A stretch of 64,000 nt of DNA, from assembly GCA_040880525.1 (NCBI GenBank), contig JBBDIG010000014.1:101369-165368 (forward strand). Reading direction: 5' to 3'. Positions 1 to 9,656 of the stretch are shown here, in pieces (positions within the stretch are counted from its first letter, which is position 1; each line of letters opens with the position of its first letter). Source of the DNA: Bacteroidia bacterium (GTDB taxonomy: Bacteria > Bacteroidota > Bacteroidia > CAILMK01 > JBBDIG01). The translations under genes were made by a program, and so were the position numbers. The notes under the pieces are model-generated. The model saw only the letters and a program-made list of their open reading frames with translations. It did no database searches and was not told where the DNA came from.

Positions 1-3000
1 ATAAATTTGAGGCAAAGAAGCATGATGAATTTGCCGAAAAGCTTCCTGTCAGGCCGGAAGACTTTAATCTGCAATCAAGCAGGCGTGATTTTCTGAAATT
101 TTTCGGATTTAGTCTTTCCGCAGCGGCATTAACTGCTGCCTGCACAAAGACTCCCGTCAAAAAGGCTATTCCTTATGTTATTAAGCCTGTTGACATCGAG
201 CCGGGGATGCCCAATTATTATGCTTCTACCTGCCATGCCTGCAGCGCTGGATGTTCAATCCTGGTCAAAACCCGCGAAGGGCGTCCTATTAAAATAGAAC
301 CTAATCCGGAATCGGAACGGACTGGCTCCGGCACCTGCGCTTTAGGGCAGGGAACAGTACTCAACCTGTATGATGCAGGCCGTCTGACAGGTCCTGTGGC
401 CAATGGCGCAGACACGACCTGGGAAGATATTGACCCACGCGTGGTAGCTGACCTTCAAAAGGCCTCATCAAGAGGCAAAGTGGTGCTGCTCTCGCAAACC
501 GTAACCAGTCCCACAACGCAAAAAATAATTAACAGCTTCGTGGAAGCGGTGCCTAATGCCGAGCACAGAAATTACGACCACGTTTCAGCCTATGGCCTTC
601 TTAAAGCTCATCAGGATGCATTTGGGAAATTCGCTTTGCCGCGCTATCGTTTTAACCGGGCCAAAACCATTGTCAGTTTTAATGCTGATTTTCTGGGTAC
701 CTGGATCTCGCCCGTAGAGTATACTAAAGGATATTCTGAAGCCCGTGCAGTAGATGAGAAAAAACGCATGGCATATCACATCCAGTTTGAAAGCAATCTT
801 TCACTTTCCGGAAGTAATGCGGATTTGCGAATGCCTATGCGTCCTTCGCAGGAAGGCGCTGCTGTTCTTTCATTGCTCAATAAAATAGGCGGGGGCAGCA
901 CCTACGGCTCAGGTGATTTTGAATTACCCGGAAATGCAATCGCCTCGGCCGCCAATGCTTTAAAGGCTACAGCCGGGGAATCCATCGTAATATCAGGATC
1001 GAATGATCCCGGAATTCAGGCGATGGTGCTGGAAATAAACAGGAGGCTGGGCAACTATGGCAATACGCTGGACATGGATAATCCATCATACCAGAAGCAG
1101 GGAAATGATGAAGACATGATCCGCCTGGTGCGAGAAATGAATGCAGGACAAGTGGCCGCGATCATTTTCTACGGCAGCAACCCGGCATATTCATACCCTC
1201 AGGCAACAAAATTTAAAGAAGCTCTTGCCAAGGTGCCTGTGCGTGTGAGTTTTGCTGACAAAATGGACGAGACAGCCAAGCTTTGCACATACGTTTGCCC
1301 GGACGATAATTACCTGGAGAAATGGAATGACAGTGAGCCTGTAAGAGGCATGTATACCATGACGCAGCCTACCATCACCCGCATCTTCAATACACGCGCT
1401 GCCCAAGAAACATTATTAACCTGGATGGGCAACCGGCAGGAATACCATGACGTACTGAAAGCGAATTGGCAACAAAATATATATACAGGAACCGGGGGTG
1501 AGGATTTCGAAAGTTTTTGGCGCAAGGTGATCCACGATGGCGTATACCAAAGTGAACGCAGCCTGCACGACAGGGCAATTTCCACATCAGGACTGGTTGG
1601 CTCACTCGCTGCCTTTGCAACAGCCGCGATGAGCGCTGTAACGGATACAGCCGGTGCGGCCATGAATGCCATTTCAGATACAACCGGTATGTCTGCTGCG
1701 CTGCCTGGCATGGCGGCAATTTCTGATACCTCTGCCACTGCGACTCAGCAAGGCGAGACCACAACCGTTGAGGATACGGCTCAAAGTATTAATACAAGAG
1801 ATCTTTCTTCAGTAGCAGCAATGGCAGAGAAAGACCGCCAGGCTGCGGAAGGACAAATGGAATTATTTCTTTACCAGACAGTAGCTCTTCAGGACGGAGA
1901 ATCAGCAGGAAATCCCTGGCTTCAGGAGTTGCCTGACCCGATCAGCCGGATCTGCTGGGATAATTACGTTTGTGTTTCTAAAAGAAATGCGGATGAAAAA
2001 GGATGGAGCGATGGCAAAGTGATAAAGGTTTCTGTAGGAGACCGCAGCGTTAAATTGCCGGTATATATTCAGCCAGGCCAGCCTTATAACACCATCGCCA
2101 TTGCAGTTGGATATGGCCATGATATGGCGGAAGCGTCAGGCAAGATCGCCAACTTTGTGGGTAAAAACGCTTTTCCACTGGCATCGCTGAAGAATGGAGC
2201 AGTATCCTTTCGGGGAATTGCTACAGTGGAAGATACTCCTGATGTAATAAATCTGGCACAGACGCAGACTCACCATCATGTGGAGGGACGCGATCTTGTG
2301 AGAGAAACTTCCCTGGGAACGTATATGGCCGATCCTTCTTCTATCAAGAAGCAGGACGTACACATGGTTTCACTCTATGATCCGTACAAATTTCCCGGCC
2401 ATCACTGGGGCATTGCCATTGACCTCAACGCATGCACCGGTTGTGGTTCCTGCGTGGTGGCCTGCACTGCAGAGAACAATGTTCCCGTTGTGGGCAAGGC
2501 TGAGGTTCTGATGCGCAGGGAAATGCACTGGATCAGGATTGACCGCTATTTCAGCATAGAGGAAGATGGAAAGTATCTTAATAAGGAAGATGCGGTTAAT
2601 GATATTGAGAACAGCGATAGCTTTGAGAACGTGAAGGTGAATTTTCAACCGCTCATGTGTCAGCATTGCGACAACGCTCCCTGCGAGAACGTTTGTCCGG
2701 TAGCGGCCATCAGCCACAGTTCAGAAGGTATCAATCAGCAGGTTTATAATCGCTGCGTAGGAACCCGCTATTGCCAGAACAACTGCCCTTATAAAGTAAG
2801 GAGATTCAACTGGTTCAGCTATTATGAGAATGAGGAATTCGACTATAACATGAATTCGGATCTTGGCCGCATGGTACTGAATCCGGATGTGGTAGTGCGG
2901 GCACGCGGGGTGATGGAAAAATGCTCAATGTGCGTTCAGCGCATTCAGTTCCATAAGCTGGAGGCAAAAAAGGAAAATCGTGGACTAAAAGATGGCGAAA

Positions 3001-3188
3001 TTAAAATGGCCTGTCAGCAGGCCTGCCCCGCAAATGCAATTGTATTCGGAGACATGAACGATCCCGAAAGCAAAGTTTCTAAACTGATGAATCGCGACAG
3101 GGCGTATGGAATTCTTACGGAAATCCAGACAAAGCCCACGGTAAATTATATGGCAAAGATCCGGGTGGAAGAACCGGCCAAGGCATAA
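1..3188 (+). CDS. actB: Alternative complex III, molybdopterin-like/Fe-S subunit ActB (5' partial)
   Basis: Largest periplasmic subunit of alternative complex III, which oxidises menaquinol and passes electrons to cytochromes. The frame is open from base 3, so the gene starts left of the window; the first internal ATG (207) is not the start. A twin-arginine motif SRRDFLK (78-98) is followed by a hydrophobic run ending in LTAAC, as in ActB proteins where the Tat signal is internal. A molybdopterin-oxidoreductase-like half follows, then a four-cluster ferredoxin half from about base 2400: CTGCGSCVVAC, CQHCDNAPCENVC, CVGTRYCQNNC and CSMC...CQQAC. The Thr in CVGTRYC replaces a cysteine, which fits the 3Fe-4S cluster known in this family. 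An Ala/Thr/Ser-rich stretch lies between the halves (about 1580-1850). It heads an operon with actC 40 bases downstream; actA would lie outside the window. Confidence 0.93.
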   Translation, partial: KFEAKKHDEFAEKLPVRPEDFNLQSSRRDFLKFFGFSLSAAALTAACTKTPVKKAIPYVIKPVDIEPGMPNYYASTCHACSAGCSILVKTREGRPIKIEPNPESERTGSGTCALGQGTVLNLYDAGRLTGPVANGADTTWEDIDPRVVADLQKASSRGKVVLLSQTVTSPTTQKIINSFVEAVPNAEHRNYDHVSAYGLLKAHQDAFGKFALPRYRFNRAKTIVSFNADFLGTWISPVEYTKGYSEARAVDEKKRMAYHIQFESNLSLSGSNADLRMPMRPSQEGAAVLSLLNKIGGGSTYGSGDFELPGNAIASAANALKATAGESIVISGSNDPGIQAMVLEINRRLGNYGNTLDMDNPSYQKQGNDEDMIRLVREMNAGQVAAIIFYGSNPAYSYPQATKFKEALAKVPVRVSFADKMDETAKLCTYVCPDDNYLEKWNDSEPVRGMYTMTQPTITRIFNTRAAQETLLTWMGNRQEYHDVLKANWQQNIYTGTGGEDFESFWRKVIHDGVYQSERSLHDRAISTSGLVGSLAAFATAAMSAVTDTAGAAMNAISDTTGMSAALPGMAAISDTSATATQQGETTTVEDTAQSINTRDLSSVAAMAEKDRQAAEGQMELFLYQTVALQDGESAGNPWLQELPDPISRICWDNYVCVSKRNADEKGWSDGKVIKVSVGDRSVKLPVYIQPGQPYNTIAIAVGYGHDMAEASGKIANFVGKNAFPLASLKNGAVSFRGIATVEDTPDVINLAQTQTHHHVEGRDLVRETSLGTYMADPSSIKKQDVHMVSLYDPYKFPGHHWGIAIDLNACTGCGSCVVACTAENNVPVVGKAEVLMRREMHWIRIDRYFSIEEDGKYLNKEDAVNDIENSDSFENVKVNFQPLMCQHCDNAPCENVCPVAAISHSSEGINQQVYNRCVGTRYCQNNCPYKVRRFNWFSYYENEEFDYNMNSDLGRMVLNPDVVVRARGVMEKCSMCVQRIQFHKLEAKKENRGLKDGEIKMACQQACPANAIVFGDMNDPESKVSKLMNRDRAYGILTEIQTKPTVNYMAKIRVEEPAKA

Positions 3189-3228
3189 TTAATATTAGGA
3201 AGAAGAAATTAAAAAATAAAGAGCAAAG

Positions 3229-4638
3229 ATGTACGAATCGCCCTTACGAGAGCCGCTGATCGTTGGTCACAAAACCTACAAGGATATTTCGGATGATATC
3301 TGCCGGGCAGTTGAAGGCAGGCCGACTCCGCTTTGGTTCGCAGGTTTTGGCTTTTCAACGCTGGTGCTGGGATTGCTACTGGTTGCCGTTACTTACACTT
3401 TCGTGGTAGGGATTGGCGCCTGGGGTCTCAATAAAACCGTTGGCTGGGCTTTCGATATTACAAACTTTGTATTCTGGGTGGGTATCGGCCACGCAGGTAC
3501 ACTCATTTCCGCCATCCTTTTGCTCTTCCGGCAGCACTGGAGAACCTCCATCAACCGGTCGGCTGAGGCGATGACCATCTTTGCCGTTATGTGTGCAGGA
3601 TTGTTTCCCCTCATCCACATGGGCCGGCCCTGGGTTGGATTTTGGGTGCTTCCTGTACCAAATGATCTGGGTCCGCTTTGGGTAAACTTTAATTCCCCGC
3701 TTCTATGGGATGTATTTGCAATCAGCACGTATCTCACGGTTTCACTCGTGTTCTGGTACATGGGGCTTATTCCGGATCTTGCAACTTTAAGAGACAGGGC
3801 GACTAAGACAGTACCCCGCTTTATTTACAATTTGTTCTGCTTTGGCTGGACAGGTTCGGCTAAGGTGTGGCAACGATTTGAACTGATCAGTTTAATTCTG
3901 GCCGGCCTGGCAACTCCTCTGGTACTTTCCGTACATACGATTGTAAGTTTTGACTTTGCCACATCCGTAATTCCGGGATGGCATACCACGATATTTCCGC
4001 CCTATTTTGTAGCAGGTGCGATCTTCTCCGGGTTTGCGATGGTGCATACGTTGCTGATCGTAGTAAGAAAAGTTCTGAAACTGGAAGCCTATATTACCAT
4101 CGGACATCTTGAAGCAATGGCCAAGGTGATCATTCTCACCGGATCTATGGTGGGCATCGCTTACGCCACTGAGCTTTTCATCGCCTGGTATTCGGGCTAT
4201 GAATATGAACAATTCGCTTTCATTAACAGGGTGATGGGTCCTTATTGGTGGGCATACTGGACGATGGTAAGTTGTAACGTGATTACCCCGCAGCTTTTCT
4301 GGTCAAAATACATACGAACCAATCCAACCGCTATTTTCATCATCTCAATTTTTGTGAATATCGGGATGTGGTTCGAGCGTTTTGTGATTATTGTTATTTC
4401 ACTGCACCGCGATTTTCTGCCTTCAAGCTGGGTAATGTATTCTCCCACAATTGTGGAAGTAGCGATATTAATCGGCTCATTTGGTCTTTTCTTCACGTTG
4501 TTCCTGCTTTTCGCCAAGTTCCTTCCGGTTATTGCCATAGCGGAAATTAAGTCTATCCTGAAGATGGAACATGCTAAGAAAGCTGGTGCCGCCAAAGTGA
4601 AACAAGAGCCACCAATTTTGGCTACAGAAAATGTATAA
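3229..4638 (+). CDS. actC: Alternative complex III, NrfD-like membrane subunit ActC
   Basis: Polytopic membrane subunit (469 aa) of the NrfD/PsrC family, thought to carry the quinol site on the periplasmic side next to ActB. The sequence has about ten hydrophobic segments and the family stretch [15 protein letters not shown], followed by HMGRPW. The start is the ATG after an A-rich leader; no clear ribosome binding site is present. It lies 40 bases after actB and 15 before actD, in the usual act order B-C-D-E-F. The C-terminus is a Lys/Ala-rich cytoplasmic tail. Confidence 0.95.
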   Translation: MYESPLREPLIVGHKTYKDISDDICRAVEGRPTPLWFAGFGFSTLVLGLLLVAVTYTFVVGIGAWGLNKTVGWAFDITNFVFWVGIGHAGTLISAILLLFRQHWRTSINRSAEAMTIFAVMCAGLFPLIHMGRPWVGFWVLPVPNDLGPLWVNFNSPLLWDVFAISTYLTVSLVFWYMGLIPDLATLRDRATKTVPRFIYNLFCFGWTGSAKVWQRFELISLILAGLATPLVLSVHTIVSFDFATSVIPGWHTTIFPPYFVAGAIFSGFAMVHTLLIVVRKVLKLEAYITIGHLEAMAKVIILTGSMVGIAYATELFIAWYSGYEYEQFAFINRVMGPYWWAYWTMVSCNVITPQLFWSKYIRTNPTAIFIISIFVNIGMWFERFVIIVISLHRDFLPSSWVMYSPTIVEVAILIGSFGLFFTLFLLFAKFLPVIAIAEIKSILKMEHAKKAGAAKVKQEPPILATENV

Positions 4639-4653
4639 GTTTAAAAAGAAGAA

Positions 4654-5211
4654 ATGGCTAATCAGAAAGTTGTAGTCGGCATTTTTGAGGATGAAGTTCC
4701 AATGATGGAAGCCATTAAAGTGGCTAAGCGACATAATATTGAAATCATGGATGCCTTTACTCCTTTCCCGGTTCACGGCCTGGATAAGGTAATGGAGCTT
4801 CGCCCTTCAAGGCTTGATATTGTGGCGTTCATTTTTGGTACGCTGGGATTTCTTACGGCAGTGGGCCTCCAGGTATACACCATGGGAATTGACTGGCCCA
4901 TGAATATTGGTGGTAAACCCCGTTTCCCTTTTCCATCCTTTATCCCGGTTACGTTTGAACTTACAGTCCTATTTGCATCGCTGGGAATGGTGGCTACCTA
5001 TCTCATCGTGAGCCGGCTCCTTCCGGGTGTTGAGCCGAAACTATATGATCCCCGGCAAACAAGTGATCATTTCGTGGTGCTTTTCAGAGATGACAACATC
5101 AGCGAGGAGATCAAAAACATTTGCTTAGAAAATGGCGCCATCGAAATAAGGACTGATGAATACCAGCAAACACTTTGGCCTTATCCCATTCCGATCAAAA
5201 TGAAAAAATAA
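4654..5211 (+). CDS. actD: Alternative complex III, subunit ActD (DUF3341)
   Basis: Small membrane subunit of 185 aa (DUF3341 family), with two transmembrane helices around residues 55-80 and 100-130 between soluble ends. The N-terminus (VVGIFEDEVPMMEAI) and the 'PFPVHGLD' stretch are characteristic of ActD. Its role is structural; no cofactor motif is visible. The TAA stop overlaps the ATG of actE by one base (TAATG), which points to coupled translation. Confidence 0.92.
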   Translation: MANQKVVVGIFEDEVPMMEAIKVAKRHNIEIMDAFTPFPVHGLDKVMELRPSRLDIVAFIFGTLGFLTAVGLQVYTMGIDWPMNIGGKPRFPFPSFIPVTFELTVLFASLGMVATYLIVSRLLPGVEPKLYDPRQTSDHFVVLFRDDNISEEIKNICLENGAIEIRTDEYQQTLWPYPIPIKMKK

Positions 5212-5936
5212 TGAGATTAGCTTTTATAGGAATATCCACAATACTGGCGGGTTTATCCTTTTCGGGTTGCCTCTATCGCATGGATCCCGATAAGGAGCCG
5301 GGTTATGAATATGCTCCGCAGATGTATCACGCTTTACCACTCGAACCCTACAGGGAAGAGGTAGACAAACGCCCGGAGCATAATCCCTTTAACATGAATA
5401 TGCGAACGCCACCTGCCGGCACCGTGGCAAGAGGAAAACTTGACTATTTCTACCCAATTGAAAATACCAATGAAGGATATGAGAGAGCCGCGACAGAACT
5501 GAAGAATCCGCTGGAGAAGAATCAGAAAAATATGGAGATCGGGCAAAAAAAGTATATGACCTTTTGCTATCCCTGCCATGGCACAACAGGGCAGGGTGAT
5601 GGGCCGGTTATTAGTAATTTCATGGATGACGATCCATCCAACGATAATAAATTTCCACCACCTCCTGCCTATACACTGGATTACAGGAGAACAATGCCCG
5701 AAGGACAGATCTATCATGTCGTTACCGTGGGACGCAACGCAATGCCTCCTTATGCATCGCAAATATCTCCGGATGACCGTTGGCGCATTGTGATGTTTGT
5801 GCAGCAATTGCAAAAACTGGATGACACGACAGATGAACAGGTGGAAGCCGCTGCCACAACTGCAGATACATCAGAAACCATAAACAAATCGGTAGAGATC
5901 ATGGGGCAAGAGCCTGATACTGCCGGTAAGGAGTAA
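5211..5936 (+). CDS. actE: Alternative complex III, monohaem cytochrome c lipoprotein ActE
   Basis: Single-haem c-type cytochrome of the act complex, 241 aa. I place the start at the ATG overlapping the actD stop; the frame also opens at 5175 but the protein from 5211 begins with a clean lipoprotein signal (MRLAFIGI, lipobox SFSGC). The haem-binding motif is CYPCH near residue 121, followed by GTTGQGDGPV; the likely distal Met lies in the NAMPPY stretch. The Asp/Thr/Glu-rich C-terminus looks disordered. It probably receives electrons from the Fe-S/pentahaem part of the complex and hands them to a terminal oxidase. Confidence 0.93.
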   Translation: MRLAFIGISTILAGLSFSGCLYRMDPDKEPGYEYAPQMYHALPLEPYREEVDKRPEHNPFNMNMRTPPAGTVARGKLDYFYPIENTNEGYERAATELKNPLEKNQKNMEIGQKKYMTFCYPCHGTTGQGDGPVISNFMDDDPSNDNKFPPPPAYTLDYRRTMPEGQIYHVVTVGRNAMPPYASQISPDDRWRIVMFVQQLQKLDDTTDEQVEAAATTADTSETINKSVEIMGQEPDTAGKE

Positions 5937-5968
5937 ACCAAGAAATAGCAGAAAAGAATAAACCGCGA

Positions 5969-7345
5969 ATGGAACTGCATAACGTTAAGGAAAAATTTAT
6001 ATTCACCGGCAGGTTAAAGGCAATTACCCTGGGAGTTACGTTACTGGGACTTATCCTCACCGTAATTGGTATGCTGGTAAATCCTGATGGCCGTCATGGG
6101 CATGGCGAATCCGTTACCCATGGCGTAGAACTATCAGAGCAACAAAACGTGCATGAAGAGGAGGGAATTGATTATGCCACCGATCTTAAAGATCATCCTA
6201 CTAAGGTGGTTGCAGACCATGATGCCGCCTCTGGTCATCATGAAAATATCGGGGCCAAGCGTTTTTGGGCTAACCTCCTTTTGAGCAGTACATTTTGGTT
6301 TCTCATTTCATTGTGCGGTACCTTTTTTATTGCCTTTAATTACCTGGCAAATGCAGGCTGGGCGGTTGTGCTAAATAGAATAGCCGAAGCAGTTGGAGTA
6401 TATTTACCCATCTCTGCGGTTGCGCTGCTCATCATTATGGCTTTTGGCAGCCACTCCATTTATCACTGGGCGCACGAAGCTGTCTACGAAGTGGGAAATC
6501 CCGAATACGACCCGCTGCTGGTCGGTAAACGGGAGTTCCTGAACGAAGGATTCCTGATGACCGGTTTCGTAATTTTTGCCGGTCTGATGATTCTCTTTAC
6601 TTATTTATTCAGAAGAAACTCTCTTCTGGAGGATGTAAACGGGGGACTTAAATATTATGACCGTTCTTTAAAATTTGCCGTATTCTTCCTGGTCGCTTTT
6701 GGCTTGGGAATTTCCTTCTTTGGTTTCGGTTTCCTTATGTCTACTAACCCGCACTGGTATAGCACCATCTATGGCGTGTATGTATTTGCGGGCATGTTCG
6801 TAGGTGGAATGACCGTAATTACCATGATCGCCATTTTGCTGAAGAATGCAGGATTTTTGGCGGAGGTCAGAACCGAACATATCCATGATATGGGCAAGTT
6901 CATGTTTGCGTTCTCAATATTCTGGACCTATATCTGGGTTTCGCAATTCCTGCTTATCTGGTATGGTAATATTCCTGAAGAAACCATCTATTATGACATG
7001 CGGTGGGCGCCTAACTGGAAAACTCTTTTCTGGTTAAATCTCATAATAAATTTCACTGTACCGCTACTGCTTCTTATGAGTCGGCACACCAAAAGGAATT
7101 TCAAGTTTCTGTTCGCCATTGGCATTGTAATCCTCATCGGACGTTTTATGGATATCTATCTGCTCATTATGCCTGATACCGTAGGGCTGGATGCCAGCAC
7201 TTTTGGCTTCATTGAAATAGGATGCTGGCTGTTCTTCGGAGGCATCTTCGCATTCACTACGGCATGGGCGCTGAGCCGTGCCAATCTTATTCCGATGCAC
7301 CATCCATACCTGGGCGAGAGTTTGCACCACGAGATTCCGGTATAG
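5969..7345 (+). CDS. actF: Alternative complex III, NrfD-like membrane subunit ActF
   Basis: Second large membrane subunit (458 aa), paralogous to ActC. After one N-terminal helix there is a His/Glu/Asp-rich loop (residues about 45-95, with HGHGES and DHDAASGHH), then about nine further helices. The segment FGSHSIYHWAHEA is typical of ActF. It closes the act run. In many Bacteroidota coxM/coxN genes for a caa3-type oxidase follow; here the next gene is a convergent lipoprotein whose 3' end overlaps actF by 59 bases. Confidence 0.93.
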   Translation: MELHNVKEKFIFTGRLKAITLGVTLLGLILTVIGMLVNPDGRHGHGESVTHGVELSEQQNVHEEEGIDYATDLKDHPTKVVADHDAASGHHENIGAKRFWANLLLSSTFWFLISLCGTFFIAFNYLANAGWAVVLNRIAEAVGVYLPISAVALLIIMAFGSHSIYHWAHEAVYEVGNPEYDPLLVGKREFLNEGFLMTGFVIFAGLMILFTYLFRRNSLLEDVNGGLKYYDRSLKFAVFFLVAFGLGISFFGFGFLMSTNPHWYSTIYGVYVFAGMFVGGMTVITMIAILLKNAGFLAEVRTEHIHDMGKFMFAFSIFWTYIWVSQFLLIWYGNIPEETIYYDMRWAPNWKTLFWLNLIINFTVPLLLLMSRHTKRNFKFLFAIGIVILIGRFMDIYLLIMPDTVGLDASTFGFIEIGCWLFFGGIFAFTTAWALSRANLIPMHHPYLGESLHHEIPV

Positions 7346-8063
7346 CAGATTTTTTAAAAACATACAGTTTCACCGGGCGCAATGCTTCGGGTGGAACCTT
7401 CAGCCACGGAGGAACATTGCCGGGCGTTCCCATAAAACCATACTCCCTGGTCAATTGAAAATTACTGTTTTCAAAAATCTTCAGTAGATCCGAACGGCTA
7501 TAATTCAGACAGCCTACCTTTTTATCGTAGTAAGTCTTTGCAGCGATTGGCTCATAAATGAATAATTCCGCCCCCGGTTTCATGGTTTCCCAAATGTCAG
7601 CAAGCATTGCATCAGGATGGGAAAAATGGTGAAACGTCTGGCGGATTATGATCTTATCAAAAACATAACGTGGCAAATTTGTTTTTTTCTTCCTGCCCTT
7701 AACCAATACTAGTTCATTGGTATTGGGAGTTGTCCGAAGTTCTGAATATTTGTCGCTTACAACATTTAATGTTCTGAGAGAATAACCATTTATTTCCTGG
7801 GCATAAATTGTAAGGCTGTCATAATTTATCATCAATACGCCTTCCAGCCAACCCGTGGCAAAACCAATATCTGCAATTACCTCATTCGGCTGTAAATCAT
7901 ATACTTTGAATTCCTGCTCCATTGACTTAAGCATAGAATCAGCATGGAGAATGAAACCGCTGTTATTCACAATGGACTCTTTCTTTTTCGCCAACCGGGT
8001 GCTGCTACATGATAAATTAATGATTAAAAGCAGCCCTAAGAATAAGTAAAATAAAAATTTCAT
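7287..8063 (-). CDS. Lipoprotein with class I SAM-methyltransferase-like fold
   Basis: A 258-aa protein with a lipoprotein signal (MKFLFYLFLGLLLIINLSCS) followed by a Rossmann methyltransferase-like domain: VIADIGFATGWLEG resembles motif I, and a later DKIIIRQTFHHFSHP stretch resembles the motif IV/V region of class I enzymes. An S-adenosylmethionine enzyme outside the cytoplasm is odd, so it may have lost activity, act on a different ligand, or the signal may be a membrane anchor. The last ~18 residues (from IPESRG) are read from the antisense of actF and look like an extension after loss of an earlier stop. No obvious operon partner. Confidence 0.7.
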   Translation of the reverse strand: MKFLFYLFLGLLLIINLSCSSTRLAKKKESIVNNSGFILHADSMLKSMEQEFKVYDLQPNEVIADIGFATGWLEGVLMINYDSLTIYAQEINGYSLRTLNVVSDKYSELRTTPNTNELVLVKGRKKKTNLPRYVFDKIIIRQTFHHFSHPDAMLADIWETMKPGAELFIYEPIAAKTYYDKKVGCLNYSRSDLLKIFENSNFQLTREYGFMGTPGNVPPWLKVPPEALRPVKLYVFKKSAIPESRGANSRPGMDGASE

Positions 8064-8150
8064 AAAATGAGAATTTCGTGTATTTATAAATTCTTCAGCA
8101 ACATTTAAATAATAGTAATGCTGTTTCTGGAATTTTCTTGTGCCAATGTT

Positions 8151-9656
8151 TCATTTTTTGATCAACCGCCCATAAATTTCATTTAGCTCCTGCAGATGGT
8201 TGGCCAGCGCATTTTTTGTTTGGCCAGGAAGCATTCGCCACTCCCAGTTGCCAAAGCTGGTGCCGGGACGATTCATTATATGCTGCTCATCCAGGTTAAG
8301 GATATCCTGCATGGGTATTACCGCTATACCGGCCACAGATTGAAGAGCCAGGCGGTGCAGGCTATCAGCTACCGTGCTATCGCTTAATTCTTTACCCAAA
8401 TACAGATGAAGATTTGTCCGTTCCTTTTCGGAAATGAGTTTATACCAGCCCCGCAATGTAGCATTATCATGTGTTCCGGTGTAAACGATGCTGTTGGGAA
8501 TATGATTATGTGGGACAAAAGGATTCTCGCGCATATCGTCTCCGAATGCATATTGTAAAACCCGCATTCCTGGTAATTCAAATTGATCCCTCAAATCATG
8601 CACAGCCTGGTCTATGGTTCCGAGATCTTCGGCAATAAATGGCATGGAAGGAAACAAGCCTTTGAGATGATGAAAAAAATCATGGCCGGGGGTAGTTGCC
8701 CATTGCCCGTTCATAGCAGTTTCTTCACCGGCAGGAATTTCCCAAAATGCTGAAAAGGCACGGAAATGATCCAGCCGTACGAGATCGAACAGGGCAAGAT
8801 TCTGCCTCAGCCGGCTGAACCACCAGCGGTAATGGTCTTCCTGCATTACATCCCAATCGTATACCGGGGTTCCCCACAACTGTCCGGTTTCACTAAAGAA
8901 ATCGGGAGGCACACCGGAAACCGATACAGGTTCAAAAGCCTCATTCAACTTAAACATTTCGGTGTGCGCCCAGCAATCGGTACTATCGAAATTCACATAA
9001 AAGGGCACATCCCCGATCATGTGAATTCCCTGCGAATGAGCATAATCCCGCAGCTTTTCCCATTGCTTAAAAAAGAGATATTGCAGGAATTTTTCTTTCT
9101 CAATAATATCAGATAAATCTTCCGCAGCTTGTTTCAGTGCTTTAAGTTGTCGCTGGGCCAGATCTTCAGGCCATTGATCCCAGCTCTTGTTTTGGCAGGC
9201 AGTGCGCAGCGCCATATAAAGCGCGTAGTCGTGAAGCCAATCCTTATTGTGCTCGCAAAAATCAATATATTCTTTGCTTTTATTTTTTGATTTCCAGCGA
9301 ACAAAAGCTTTATCTAGTATTTCTTTTTTGAATTGAATTACTTCCGGAAAATTTACTTTATTGTTTTTAAATTTCCCTGCATGCGGTAAATCTTCCTGCG
9401 ACAGGAATCCGGCTTGCAGCAATCCTTCAGGGCTGATGAGCAGGACGTTGCCGGCAAAAGCTGAAGGGCTGCTGTAGGGAGAATTGCCGCTTTCATTGCG
9501 GGTTGGCGAGAGCGGGAGCAATTGCCAGTATCGTTGCCCGGCCGCTGCCAGGAAGTCCACAAAATTGTAAGCTTCCGGACCCATATCGCCAATTCCATAA
9601 GGAGAGGGCAAAGAAGTGATATGAATAAGAATTCCGCTGCTTCTTTCAAATCTCAT
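8151..9656 (-). CDS. malQ: 4-alpha-glucanotransferase (amylomaltase, GH77)
   Basis: Transfers maltodextrin segments between alpha-1,4-glucan chains, releasing glucose. The protein is 501 aa, the normal length of the short GH77 form. It starts SSGILIHITSLPSPYGIGD, has the nucleophile in VRLDHFRAF (Asp296), the acid/base in FIAEDLGTI (Glu343) and the third carboxylate in TGTHDNATLRGW. Its start overlaps the end of treY by 11 bases. It is the last gene of the leftward operon treZ-GH57-treY-malQ and probably recycles the short maltodextrins left by the other enzymes. Confidence 0.96.
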   Translation of the reverse strand: MRFERSSGILIHITSLPSPYGIGDMGPEAYNFVDFLAAAGQRYWQLLPLSPTRNESGNSPYSSPSAFAGNVLLISPEGLLQAGFLSQEDLPHAGKFKNNKVNFPEVIQFKKEILDKAFVRWKSKNKSKEYIDFCEHNKDWLHDYALYMALRTACQNKSWDQWPEDLAQRQLKALKQAAEDLSDIIEKEKFLQYLFFKQWEKLRDYAHSQGIHMIGDVPFYVNFDSTDCWAHTEMFKLNEAFEPVSVSGVPPDFFSETGQLWGTPVYDWDVMQEDHYRWWFSRLRQNLALFDLVRLDHFRAFSAFWEIPAGEETAMNGQWATTPGHDFFHHLKGLFPSMPFIAEDLGTIDQAVHDLRDQFELPGMRVLQYAFGDDMRENPFVPHNHIPNSIVYTGTHDNATLRGWYKLISEKERTNLHLYLGKELSDSTVADSLHRLALQSVAGIAVIPMQDILNLDEQHIMNRPGTSFGNWEWRMLPGQTKNALANHLQELNEIYGRLIKK

